Assembly: GCF_014212125.1 (NCBI RefSeq)
Contig: NZ_JACJVP010000029.1
Location: 1-64,000 of the forward strand
Reading direction: 5' to 3'
DNA: 64,000 nt
DNA from: Cohnella nanjingensis
Lineage (GTDB): Bacteria > Bacillota > Bacilli > Paenibacillales > Paenibacillaceae
Positions 23,776 to 31,743 of the stretch are shown one piece after another. The first letter of the stretch is position 1. Each line of letters begins with the position of its first letter. Under the pieces are notes generated by a model that did no database searches, was not told where the DNA came from, and was given only the letters and a program-made list of their open reading frames with translations. The translations under genes were made by a program, and so were the position numbers.

Positions 23776-25681
23776 CATCTGGGGCAACCGACACGCATAC
23801 GGCTCCTTCTTCCTGAGCAGCGTGTTCGCGGTGACGGTCTTCTTCGTCTACGCGGCGTTCATCTTCCATCCGCTCATCCTGCAGGGAGACGTAGCCGGAG
23901 GGGCCGGTACGAGGCTCGCCTTGATCGGCTGCGAATACATCATCATCGTCTTCTCTTTCTTTTTCATTCAATACGCGAGCTCCTCGTTCCTGAAGACGCG
24001 GCAGAAGGAGTTCGGCATGCTCTGCCTGTTCGGATTCACCCGCCGGCAGCTGCGCAAGCTGATCGTCTACGAGAACCTCCTGCTCGGCGCGGCGGCCATC
24101 CTATGCGGTCTGGCGATCGGACTGCTGTTCAGCAAGCTGTTCTTCATGGTGTTGTCCAGGCTGATGGACGTAGCGAATCCGATCCCCTTCTACTGGCCTT
24201 GGCGGGCGATCGCCCTGACGGCCGCGGGCTATCTGCTGCTGTTCTTGGTCATCGCCGCGTTCTCGCTCAGGCGCGTCGGACGAATGGAGGTCGCGGAGCT
24301 CCTGCTGGCCTCGCGAAAGCCGAAGCGGGCGCCGGCCGCTTCGCCTTGGCTCGCGGCGTTGTCCGCGGTCTGTCTAGGCGGAGGCTACGCGATGGCCTAC
24401 ACGATGTCGGCGGGCAATCTGATCTTCCGCATCCTGCCCATCATCGGGCTGGTCACGGTAGGGACGTATTTCTTGTTCACGCAGCTCAGCGTAGCGCTGC
24501 TGAAGCGTCTCCAGCGCAACCGGGGGATCAGCCATCGCGGAACGAACCTGGTCGTGCTGTCCCAACTGGCTTACCGGATCAAGGACAACGCGCGGGTTCT
24601 GTTCCTGGCTTCCATCATGTGCGCCGTCGTCGTGACGTCCGCCGGCACGCTGACCGTGTTCATGAACGCGACCGAAGACAACGTGGTCGGCCACAACCCG
24701 CAGACCTTGTCGTTCCAGCAGCGGGGCAAGCCCGCCAAGGCAGCGGATCTGAACCGGATCGAGGAAGCCGTTCGGGCGGAAGGCTTCAGCCTGGCGTTCA
24801 AAGCCGACGTGACGGGGATCGCAGGTTCGCTGAAGCTGCCCGGGGTCAGGGAACTCGATGATACCGCCATGCTCGTCTCCGAATCCGCCTACAATGCGCT
24901 GGCCGGGCATATCCAAGGCCTGCGGCCGGTGAAGGTCGAGCCTGGCCACGCTTGGTTCGTCTATCCCTACCGGGACGCCGCACCCGCGTTGGCGACCGCG
25001 GGAGCGGAAGCGGCGTTCCGGACAGGCGAACGCGTGCTGCCGCTGTCGATGGACGGCCAGCGCAACGGAGGGATCGTTCAGGCGATCGGTCCGGCAACAT
25101 ATCTGGTCGTGCTGAATGACGCGCAGTTCGCAGCTCAGTACAAAGAGGCGGCCGGGGGCAGCCGGGTCTACGCCTACGGGTTCGAGATTCGCCATTGGCA
25201 GAAGGCCGAGCAGGCGATCGAACGGGTCCGGGCTTCCTTGCCCGATCTGAAATTCGCTTCCCGGCTGGACGAGTACAAGCTGACTCGGCAGTTCTCTTCG
25301 CTCGCGCTCTTCATCGCGATGTTCGTCAGCGCGTTGTTCTTCCTGGCTTCCGGCAGCTTGCTCTTCTTCAAGCTGTTCACCGAGCTTCGGGAGGAACAGA
25401 CGCAGTTCCGCTCGTTGATGCGCATCGGCATCTCCCCGAAGGAGCTCGGCCGGATCCTGACCGCTCAGATCGCCATCCTGTTCTTCATCCCTTGCGCGGT
25501 CGGCGCGCTGCACGCCGCGTTCGCGATGATCGCGCTCGGGAACGTCTTGGATCCCGCTAGGATTCTGTCTTCCGCATCGATGGTCATGGGCATCTATCTG
25601 GCGCTGCAGACCGCGTACTTCCTGATCGCCCGCCGCTCCTACGCCCGAACGGTAGCCCGGGACTCGGGCATCCGCGTATAG
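23747..25681 (+). CDS. bceB: FtsX-type ABC permease (BceB-like)
   Basis: 644 aa. Ten hydrophobic segments, with a large extracytoplasmic domain of roughly 200 residues (about 310-510) between the seventh and eighth, the arrangement of BceB permeases that bind lipid-II-targeting peptides and signal to BceS. The F-G-M-L-C-L-F-G-F-T segment in the first FtsX half is characteristic. Starts within the last codons of the ATPase gene. Confidence 0.88.
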   Translation: MTFRQLASRNIWGNRHAYGSFFLSSVFAVTVFFVYAAFIFHPLILQGDVAGGAGTRLALIGCEYIIIVFSFFFIQYASSSFLKTRQKEFGMLCLFGFTRRQLRKLIVYENLLLGAAAILCGLAIGLLFSKLFFMVLSRLMDVANPIPFYWPWRAIALTAAGYLLLFLVIAAFSLRRVGRMEVAELLLASRKPKRAPAASPWLAALSAVCLGGGYAMAYTMSAGNLIFRILPIIGLVTVGTYFLFTQLSVALLKRLQRNRGISHRGTNLVVLSQLAYRIKDNARVLFLASIMCAVVVTSAGTLTVFMNATEDNVVGHNPQTLSFQQRGKPAKAADLNRIEEAVRAEGFSLAFKADVTGIAGSLKLPGVRELDDTAMLVSESAYNALAGHIQGLRPVKVEPGHAWFVYPYRDAAPALATAGAEAAFRTGERVLPLSMDGQRNGGIVQAIGPATYLVVLNDAQFAAQYKEAAGGSRVYAYGFEIRHWQKAEQAIERVRASLPDLKFASRLDEYKLTRQFSSLALFIAMFVSALFFLASGSLLFFKLFTELREEQTQFRSLMRIGISPKELGRILTAQIAILFFIPCAVGALHAAFAMIALGNVLDPARILSSASMVMGIYLALQTAYFLIARRSYARTVARDSGIRV

Positions 25682-25691
25682 CGCGCACATA

Positions 25692-25732
25692 CAAGAACCT
25701 CCATTCCCGTCGACCCGGGATGGAGGTTCTTG
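25692..25732 (+). terminator. Terminator between bceB and the small acidic protein gene
   Basis: CAAGAACCTCCAT pairs with ATGGAGGTTCTTG over 13 bp around a partly paired loop. Located between converging genes; the arm ends give short T/A-rich sides in both directions. Confidence 0.7.
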
Positions 25733-25745
25733 CGCATGGGGATGC

Positions 25746-25985
25746 TTATTCGTCCTGCGCCGGATCGGGCACAAGACCTTCTTCCTTCAACTCTTGACCG
25801 GTCTTGACCCGTTCCATATCGGCGCCGAGGCGCTTCAGATCGTCCAAGTCCTGGACCATCGAGCCGTTGCGCGCCTCTTCGACCGGCCGCGTCGGCATCG
25901 GTCCCGAAGGTGTGCGGTCTGCGTCGGGCTCGTAATCTTTGCCGGGAACCGGCTCGCCGTTGCGGGAAAGCGAGGAATCGCCCAT
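25746..25985 (-). CDS. Small acidic protein (79 aa), function unknown
   Basis: Hydrophilic, Asp/Glu/Pro-rich, with R-N-G-E-P-V-P-G-K-D-Y-E-P-D-A-D near the start and no predicted fold. ATG 25985 sits 10 nt after an AGGAG site; the GTG at 25994 is too close to that site. It lies downstream of the YtxH-like gene on the same strand and could be co-expressed in stress, although a hairpin at 26081 intervenes. Confidence 0.55.
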   Translation of the reverse strand: MGDSSLSRNGEPVPGKDYEPDADRTPSGPMPTRPVEEARNGSMVQDLDDLKRLGADMERVKTGQELKEEGLVPDPAQDE

Positions 25986-26080
25986 CCCGTTCACGCTCCT
26001 CTCTCGTTGCGAATCGAATCGCGCCTCGCGAGCCCCGGGGATCCTCCCCGGATCTGGTTCGCCGGCGGAAGCCCGAACAA

Positions 26081-26111
26081 GGCCAATCCCCGAGCGCGAT
26101 CGGGGAAGGCC
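26081..26111 (-). terminator. Hairpin after the YtxH-like gene
   Basis: TCCCCGA/TCGGGGA flanked by GGCC/GGCC forms an 11-bp interrupted stem just past the YtxH-like stop. No clear T run follows, so it may be a weak terminator or an mRNA 3' end stabiliser. Confidence 0.5.
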
Positions 26112-26126
26112 TGGGAAGAGAGGCGA

Positions 26127-26438
26127 TCAGTTCGGCTTCTGCGCGTCCGACATCGCATCGTGCATGCCATCCTTCGCGGATTGGATGCCGTCTTTGGCCG
26201 TCTGGACGGCGGACTTCGTCTGGCCGATCAGATCGGTCGCCTGCCGACCGACTTTTTGGGCCACTTCCTGCGTCTTGACGCCGGCATCGGACACCCACTG
26301 CTTCGTGCGGTCCATCGACTTGTTGTACGTCGTCTTCAGATCCTGACGCAGTTCGCGTCCCGACTTCGGAGCCAGCAGCAGCGCCGCAGCCGCCCCGACG
26401 ACCCCGCCGATCAGCGCGCCTTTAATCAGTCCTGCCAT
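26127..26438 (-). CDS. YtxH-like general stress protein
   Basis: 103 aa. N-terminal hydrophobic Gly/Ala-rich segment (G-A-L-I-G-G-V-V-G-A-A-A-A-L-L-L-A-P-K-S-G), which defines the YtxH/gas-vesicle-like domain, then an amphipathic helical tail with repeated A-K-D-G. AAAGGAGG lies in front of the ATG. A sigma-B-type promoter lies at 26484-26509. ytxH is sigma-B dependent in B. subtilis. Confidence 0.83.
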   Translation of the reverse strand: MAGLIKGALIGGVVGAAAALLLAPKSGRELRQDLKTTYNKSMDRTKQWVSDAGVKTQEVAQKVGRQATDLIGQTKSAVQTAKDGIQSAKDGMHDAMSDAQKPN

Positions 26439-26483
26439 ATGAATTCCTCCTTTATATCCTGTGTCTGTCTTGCTTGGTTTTCA

Positions 26484-26509
26484 TTACCCGACCCGTCCGG
26501 GGCTGAATC
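26484..26509 (-). promoter_or_regulatory. Sigma-B-type promoter of the YtxH-like gene
   Basis: On the minus strand GATTCA, 14 nt, GGGTAA, ending 46 nt before the start codon. Same spacer as the sigma-B-type sites upstream of rsbV, 9592 and 20440. Confidence 0.6.
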
Positions 26510-26580
26510 ATGGCGGGACTTTCCGCAGCGTGGACTTTGGTCTACAATAGGGAAAGACAGGGAGGAAGGCGAGGGCGTTC

Positions 26581-28374
26581 ATGGACTGGAGAGACGACGG
26601 AAGGCCGTCGCCGTTCGGCTGGGGCGGCGTGTCCGCCGACGAACGGACAAGCCGCCGCTGGAGGCGGCTCGATTGGATCTTGGTATTGGCATTGATGATA
26701 TTCTCGGCGCTGACATCGTTCACCGATTTGGGCAACCGATCCGGACCGCAGACGTTCTGGAAGCCCGACGCGTCCGGCGAAGGTTTCGTCGCGGACTTCG
26801 GCGCCGTGCGGAAGGTAGACCGCGTCAACCTCTACGAGGGACCGGGCGCGACCGGCAAGAGCAAGATCGAATCGTCCGTGGACGGCGTCACCTGGGAGCC
26901 GTATCAGGATGTCGAGCATAAGACGAACCGGGTGTTCACGTGGATCTCGGCGGACAAGACCGTAGAAGCCCGCTACATGCGGTTCACGACGGAGCGCACG
27001 GGCTTCCGGCTCTATGAGGCCGGATTCTTCGCTCAAGGCGAGTCTGCTCCGATCCCCGTCGCGGGAATTACGCCGGTCGGCCGTCCCGGCTCGGAATCGG
27101 AAGGCGGCGGCGCGCAGGTGTTCGACGAGCAGGACGTCACCCCTTACCGGCCGGATTACCGCAATAGCATGTATTTCGACGAGATCTACCACGGCCGCAC
27201 GGCTTACGAATTCATTCATCAGATCGAGCCCTACGAGAACACGCATCCGCCGCTCGGCAAGTGGCTGCTCACCTTCGGGATCCGGCTGTTCGATATGACG
27301 CCTTACGGCTGGCGCTTCATGGCGGCCGTGTGCGGCACGCTAATGGTTCCGGTATTCTACGCGGCGGCCAAAGGCATGTTCAGGCGGACGAGATACGCGT
27401 TCATCGCGACGCTCCTGCTTACGCTCGAAGGCTTTCACCTCGTGCATTCGCGGATGGCGAACGTCGATATCTTCGGCGTGACGTTCACGATCTTGATGTA
27501 CTACACGATGTACCGCTATGGCGAGACCGCATGGCGGAACGGCGGCTTCGGACGAAGCTTCCGCTATCTGGCGCTGTCGGGCATCTTCTTCGGCTGCGCG
27601 GCCGCCGTCAAATGGAACTACCTGTACGGCGGCGCGGGGCTCGCGATCCTGTTCCTCTTCGCGCTGCTGCGTCGGAGGCGGGAGTCCAGGCTGGGCGGAG
27701 AGCGAGGCTACGCCAAGAAGACGATCATCACCCTGCTCTCGTGCCTGATCCTGTTCGTCGCCGTGCCGACCGGGATCTATACCGCGTCGTACATTCCGTA
27801 CGAGAAGGCGACCAAAGCCGACGACGGGATCAAGGATCTGGTGCAATACCAGAAGAACATGTACCACTACCACAAGGGCGTCAAGGAGAAGCATCCGTAC
27901 GCTTCCAAGTGGTATACGTGGCCCGAGATGCTCCGGCCCGTCTGGTACTACGGCGGGAAGGACCTGCCGAAGGGAGACGCGCAGAGCATCGCGGCGATCG
28001 GCAATCCGCTCGTTTGGTGGGGCGGTCTGATCGCGATGCTGCTCTCCTGGTGGCTCGGCGTGCGCAATCGGGACCGGATCGTGCTGACCATCACCGTCAT
28101 GTACTTGTCCTTCTACGTGCCGTGGATGATCGCGCCGCGAAGCATCACGTTCCTGTACCACTACTTCCCGATGGTGCCGCTGCTCATCCTGTCGATCGTC
28201 TGGATGCTCCGGTGGATCGAGGAACGGTCGCGTTACGGGAAGCGCATCACGGCGGCGACGATCCTGGTCGCGGCGGCGCTCTTTGTCTGGTTCTATCCGG
28301 TGCTGACCGGCATGACGATCAGCCGGGAATGGATGAACCTGGGCATCCGCTGGCTGCCGAGCTGGGGATTCTAA
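26581..28374 (+). CDS. GT39 (PMT-like) membrane glycosyltransferase with N-terminal discoidin-like domain
   Basis: 597 aa. One helix (about residues 25-43), an external beta-rich segment (about 50-145: W-K-P-D-A, V-D-G-V-T-W-E-P-Y, Y-M-R-F-T-T-E-R) resembling an F5/8 type C fold, then the multi-helix PMT core with Y-F-D-E-I-Y-H-G and T-H-P-P-L-G-K-W, the conserved acidic and loop motifs of dolichyl-phosphate-mannose protein mannosyltransferases. It should move a sugar from a polyprenyl-phosphate donor to an outer-face acceptor. The GT2 gene 39 nt downstream probably supplies the donor. Confidence 0.82.
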   Translation: MDWRDDGRPSPFGWGGVSADERTSRRWRRLDWILVLALMIFSALTSFTDLGNRSGPQTFWKPDASGEGFVADFGAVRKVDRVNLYEGPGATGKSKIESSVDGVTWEPYQDVEHKTNRVFTWISADKTVEARYMRFTTERTGFRLYEAGFFAQGESAPIPVAGITPVGRPGSESEGGGAQVFDEQDVTPYRPDYRNSMYFDEIYHGRTAYEFIHQIEPYENTHPPLGKWLLTFGIRLFDMTPYGWRFMAAVCGTLMVPVFYAAAKGMFRRTRYAFIATLLLTLEGFHLVHSRMANVDIFGVTFTILMYYTMYRYGETAWRNGGFGRSFRYLALSGIFFGCAAAVKWNYLYGGAGLAILFLFALLRRRRESRLGGERGYAKKTIITLLSCLILFVAVPTGIYTASYIPYEKATKADDGIKDLVQYQKNMYHYHKGVKEKHPYASKWYTWPEMLRPVWYYGGKDLPKGDAQSIAAIGNPLVWWGGLIAMLLSWWLGVRNRDRIVLTITVMYLSFYVPWMIAPRSITFLYHYFPMVPLLILSIVWMLRWIEERSRYGKRITAATILVAAALFVWFYPVLTGMTISREWMNLGIRWLPSWGF

Positions 28375-28413
28375 GCGATGAACGGCGTTACGCATGATAA
28401 AGGGGGAAGCCGA

Positions 28414-29415
28414 ATGGGCGGACCGGTAGTACTGTCGGTCGTCGTGCCGATGTATAACGAAGAAGAAGTCATCGAGACGACATATCGGCGTTTGACCGAT
28501 GTGCTGGCCAAGCTGGGCGAGACGTACGAGCTCGTATTCGTGAACGACGGCAGCCGGGATCGCACGGCGGACCTCGTGCGCGCGCTCGGCGCGAAGGACG
28601 AACGGGTCAAGATGATCGACTTTGCCCGCAACTTCGGCCATCAGATCGCGGTCACGGCAGGCATGGACCATACGAGCGGCCGGGCCGTCGTCTTGATCGA
28701 CGCCGACCTGCAGGATCCTCCGGAGCTGATCCCGGAGATGCTTGCCAAGTGGCGGGAAGGCTATGACGTCGTATATGGCAAGCGGATCGCCCGCCGCGGC
28801 GAGACCTGGTTCAAGAAGCTGACCGCAAAGGCGTTCTACCGTCTGCTGGCGTCGATGACGTCCGTCAGCATCCCGGTGGACACCGGCGACTTCCGGCTGA
28901 TGGACCGGAAGGTGTGCGACGCGCTCAGCAGCATGCGGGAGCGGAGCCGGTTCATCCGCGGCATGGTGGCGTGGGCGGGGTTCCGCCAGACGTCCGCCGA
29001 GTACGTGCGGGACGAACGGTTCGCGGGAGAGACGAAGTACCCGCTGCGCAAGATGGTGCGTCTCTCGCTGGACGCGATCACGTCGTTCTCGACGAAGCCG
29101 CTGAAGATCGCGGGCATCCTCGGCTTCCTGATGTCGGCGGCGGGCTTCATCTACCTGATCGTCGTCATCTGCCAGCGGATCTTCACGGACACGACGACGG
29201 CGGGCTGGACTTCGCTCATCGTCATCAGCTTGTTTTTCCACGGCATCACGCTGTCGCTGCTCGGGGTGCTGGGCGAATACATCGGCCGTATCTACGAGGA
29301 GTCGAAGCGGCGTCCGCTGTACTTGGTCGCGGACAAGCTGAACTTCGGGGAGCCCGGGCGCGCGGCGCGCGGTCCGGAGCTGTCCGAGCTCGGCGAACAA
29401 GGCATCCGCCATTAG
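28414..29415 (+). CDS. Polyprenyl-phosphate glycosyltransferase (GT2, DPM1/GtrB/CsbB-like)
   Basis: 333 aa. GT2 domain with V-V-V-P-M-Y-N-E-E-E, V-N-D-G-S-R-D, D-A-D-L-Q-D-P-P and T-G-D-F-R-L-M, then two C-terminal helices (about residues 225-250 and 262-288). It attaches a sugar from a nucleotide donor to undecaprenyl phosphate at the inner membrane face. ATG 28414 follows AAGGGGG; an in-frame ATG at 28378 lies nearer the preceding stop. It pairs with the GT39 gene. The homologue csbB is sigma-B controlled in B. subtilis, but no such promoter is seen here. Confidence 0.87.
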   Translation: MGGPVVLSVVVPMYNEEEVIETTYRRLTDVLAKLGETYELVFVNDGSRDRTADLVRALGAKDERVKMIDFARNFGHQIAVTAGMDHTSGRAVVLIDADLQDPPELIPEMLAKWREGYDVVYGKRIARRGETWFKKLTAKAFYRLLASMTSVSIPVDTGDFRLMDRKVCDALSSMRERSRFIRGMVAWAGFRQTSAEYVRDERFAGETKYPLRKMVRLSLDAITSFSTKPLKIAGILGFLMSAAGFIYLIVVICQRIFTDTTTAGWTSLIVISLFFHGITLSLLGVLGEYIGRIYEESKRRPLYLVADKLNFGEPGRAARGPELSELGEQGIRH

Positions 29416-29436
29416 CGCATCGGGCGCGGAACGATA

Positions 29437-29470
29437 CAGAGGCTGACCCTTATAGGGCCAGCCTCTGTTT
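29437..29470 (+). terminator. Terminator of the glycosyltransferase pair
   Basis: CAGAGGCTG and CAGCCTCTG flank a partly paired CCC/GGG core, followed by TTTTCG. Confidence 0.85.
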
Positions 29471-29472
29471 TC

Positions 29473-29545
29473 GCCTATTCATTTCTGAATGATCTCCGAT
29501 AACAACGTATCGCCCTCTAAAGAGGACGGCGAAGCCGTTTTTACT
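29473..29545. repeat. Dispersed repeat of about 70 bp, copy B
   Basis: Matches copies at 20917 and 46778. It contains a CCTCT-AA-AGAGG hairpin and then ACGGC-GAA-GCCGT followed by TTTTT. It forms the last 20 or so codons and the stop of the LysR gene, suggesting that the repeat landed at the 3' end of that gene. Confidence 0.65.
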
Positions 29546-30426
29546 TGCGTTCCTGCCGCTTCGTAGAGCAGCTCGATCATGTGCCGAATGGCGGGATCGA
29601 GCCATTTTTTCTTGTGCAGCACGATTTGCGTATAGAAGGCAATCTCCGGATGCGAGATATCCAGCTCCACGAGTCTGCCTTCGAGCAGCTCGCGGGCGAC
29701 GGCGATGCGCGGCAGCAAGCCGATGCCGAGGCCGTAGCTGACGCATTGCTTGATCGCTTCCAGGCTGCCGAATTCGTGGTGGATCGTATAGTCGACGCCT
29801 TGATTGCCCAAGAGCCGCTCGAATGCGCCCCGATAGGTGCAGGATTGCTCGGTTGCGATATAGGACTCGCCATGCAGCGCGTTCAAGCTCAGCTGCTTCC
29901 TTCCCTGCAGCGGATGTCCAGGGCAGGCGACGACGACGAGCTCTTCCTGGCGCAGCGTAATCGCTTGAATATCGTCATCGCAGACGATCCGGTCCAGGAT
30001 GACGCCTATATCCATCGCACCGGATTTGACCTGTTGAATCACTTGGTGATCGTGGGACGGGCTCACTTGCAGGTTGATATTCGGGAAGGTGAGGCGGAAC
30101 CGGTGGAACACCGGCGGGAGAAAGAACGAGACCAGCGACTCGATCGTGCCGATGTCGAGATGGCTGCGGGCCTGACGGGAGATCAAATGCTTCGAATTGT
30201 CGTAAAGTTCGAGGATCTGCTCGAAGGTGTCGAGCAGGTTCTCCCCGGCCGAGGTCAGCCGCATCGTGCGGCCGAAGCGTTCGAACAGGGTGACGCCGTA
30301 TTCGCTCTCCAGCTTCTGGATATGCGCCGTTACGCTGGACTGGACGTAGCCGAGGTTCTCCGCCGCCTTGGTGAAGCTCTGGCAGCGGGCGACTTCCATG
30401 AAAGATCTGATATAAATAAAATCCAA
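29479..30426 (-). CDS. LysR family transcriptional regulator
   Basis: 315 aa. N-terminal winged helix (residues 1-60: S-F-T-K-A-A-E-N-L-G-Y-V-Q-S-S-V-T-A-H-I) and a two-lobed effector-binding domain from about residue 90. It begins with TTG after a GGTGATGG site. The C-terminal tail (about 20 residues) is encoded by dispersed repeat copy B, so it is not likely to be ancestral. Target genes are not evident: neighbours are a small hypothetical gene and an AraC gene on the same strand. Confidence 0.87.
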   Translation of the reverse strand: MDFIYIRSFMEVARCQSFTKAAENLGYVQSSVTAHIQKLESEYGVTLFERFGRTMRLTSAGENLLDTFEQILELYDNSKHLISRQARSHLDIGTIESLVSFFLPPVFHRFRLTFPNINLQVSPSHDHQVIQQVKSGAMDIGVILDRIVCDDDIQAITLRQEELVVVACPGHPLQGRKQLSLNALHGESYIATEQSCTYRGAFERLLGNQGVDYTIHHEFGSLEAIKQCVSYGLGIGLLPRIAVARELLEGRLVELDISHPEIAFYTQIVLHKKKWLDPAIRHMIELLYEAAGTQVKTASPSSLEGDTLLSEIIQK

Positions 30427-30450
30427 ACCATCACCGCCCGACGTGTGTTG

Positions 30451-30621
30451 TCAAGGCCGTTGGAACATGGAGATCGCGAGTGCGCTTAGCATCGGGCGGG
30501 AGCGTTTGCCTGCGTATACGCCCATCCCTCTGTCCAAGCGCCGTGCAAGCTTCCATTGAAGATCACGTTCCTTCGTCTCGCTTTCCCATATTTTATAAGC
30601 CGCGTAGTCGTGAATCAACAT
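30451..30621 (-). CDS. Small basic hypothetical protein (56 aa)
   Basis: MLIHDYAAYK then a run of charged residues (E-S-E-T-K-E-R-D-L-Q-W-K-L-A-R-R). A GGAGGGGG site lies before the ATG at 30621. It stands between the AraC and LysR genes on the same strand. No known family assigned. Confidence 0.45.
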   Translation of the reverse strand: MLIHDYAAYKIWESETKERDLQWKLARRLDRGMGVYAGKRSRPMLSALAISMFQRP

Positions 30622-30730
30622 TTTTTTCGCCCCCTCCGGCAATCTGTGAAGACATCTTATCACCGGAGAGGTTCGGAGCGTTATCGAGCGCTTTTCATAG
30701 ATGCCATCGGTATTATCGATGGAAACGCCA

Positions 30731-31588
30731 TCATCCTTGCAGGACGGAAACGCGGTAGTCGGTCGGCGTCTGGCCGTAAGCCTTTCGGAATTGCTTCGAG
30801 AAGTAGAGCGCGTCGTGAAAGCCGACCGAGGACGCGATCTGCTCGACGGTGAGCTCGGGCCGTTCGCGCAGCAGCCGGCGCCCGTGATCGATGCGCAGCC
30901 GGGTCAGGAAAGCGATCGGCGTGAGCCCCGCCTGCCGCTTGAACAGCCGGGACAGATAAGCGCGGTTATAGCCGAGCGTCTCCGCCATCGCTTCGATCGT
31001 GACCGGCTCCGCGTATTGGGTGGACAGATGGGCAATGACCTGCCGCACGAGCTCCTCGTCGTGCGAATGCGGCCGCGGAGTCGCGGGAGCCTCTTCGGCC
31101 GACGCTTCCCGGAGGCCGGCCAGCAGCAAGTGCAGGTGCCCGGCCGCTTCCAGCGCGGCGGCGCCCCGGCGCGAGCGGAACGCCTCGTAGATGCTGCGGC
31201 AGCTGTCGGCGGGCAAGCGGCTCGCGCCGGTATCGGCGACCGCGCGGTCGCCGCCGAGGCCGGCTTCGGCCAGCAGGGCGGCGGCCGGCTCGCCGGAGAA
31301 GGCGACCCAACGGTAGCGCCACGGGTCTTCGCCGTCGCTCGCGTAGCTGAACAGCTGCTGCGGATGGATCAGGAACGTATGCCCCGCGCGCAGCTCGCGT
31401 TCGGCGTCGCCCGCGCGGAAGCGGCCCCGGCCGGAGAGGACGTGGTGCAGCAGATAGTAGTCGACGACCTTGGGACCGACCCGGTGGTGCGGGCGGGTCT
31501 GGCTCTCGCCGGCGAACAGCACGTTCAGTCCGCGGGACTCCATGGCCGCGGGGCTGGAAGCTACGCGGTAGGTGGGCACTCTCGGCAT
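30731..31588 (-). CDS. AraC family regulator, probable regulator of the gal genes
   Basis: 285 aa. N-terminal cupin-like sensing domain (H-x-L-S-G-R-G-R-F and H-P-x-Q-L-F-S-Y) and two C-terminal helix-turn-helix motifs with G-Y-N-R-A-Y-L-S-R-L-F-K and V-G-F-H-D-A-L-Y-F-S-K-Q-F-R. AGGAGG precedes its ATG. It diverges from galK across a 155-bp gap whose promoter has a good -10 (TATACT, 31702) but poor -35, the usual sign of activator dependence. Confidence 0.87.
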   Translation of the reverse strand: MPRVPTYRVASSPAAMESRGLNVLFAGESQTRPHHRVGPKVVDYYLLHHVLSGRGRFRAGDAERELRAGHTFLIHPQQLFSYASDGEDPWRYRWVAFSGEPAAALLAEAGLGGDRAVADTGASRLPADSCRSIYEAFRSRRGAAALEAAGHLHLLLAGLREASAEEAPATPRPHSHDEELVRQVIAHLSTQYAEPVTIEAMAETLGYNRAYLSRLFKRQAGLTPIAFLTRLRIDHGRRLLRERPELTVEQIASSVGFHDALYFSKQFRKAYGQTPTDYRVSVLQG

Positions 31589-31678
31589 CGGGATTCCTCC
31601 TGCTTTCGCTAAACGGGATCTATTCGCATTTTAAACCATGAAGTCACAAATCTCCATAGGATACGCACTTCAAGCCAT

Positions 31679-31707
31679 TTCCCGCGAAGGCTCGAATTCG
31701 TTATACT
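31679..31707 (+). promoter_or_regulatory. Probable galK promoter, activator dependent
   Basis: TTCCCG, 17 nt, TATACT ahead of galK. The weak -35 box next to a divergent AraC gene suggests activation. No AraC half-site was confidently found. Confidence 0.4.
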
Positions 31708-31743
31708 AATAGCAAATCCGACCTCATAGGAGGAACTGCCTTC

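Noticed and set aside
27340-29412. 690-codon minus-strand frame opposite the glycosyltransferase pair
   Set aside because: Shadow of two well-supported plus-strand genes; no family motif.
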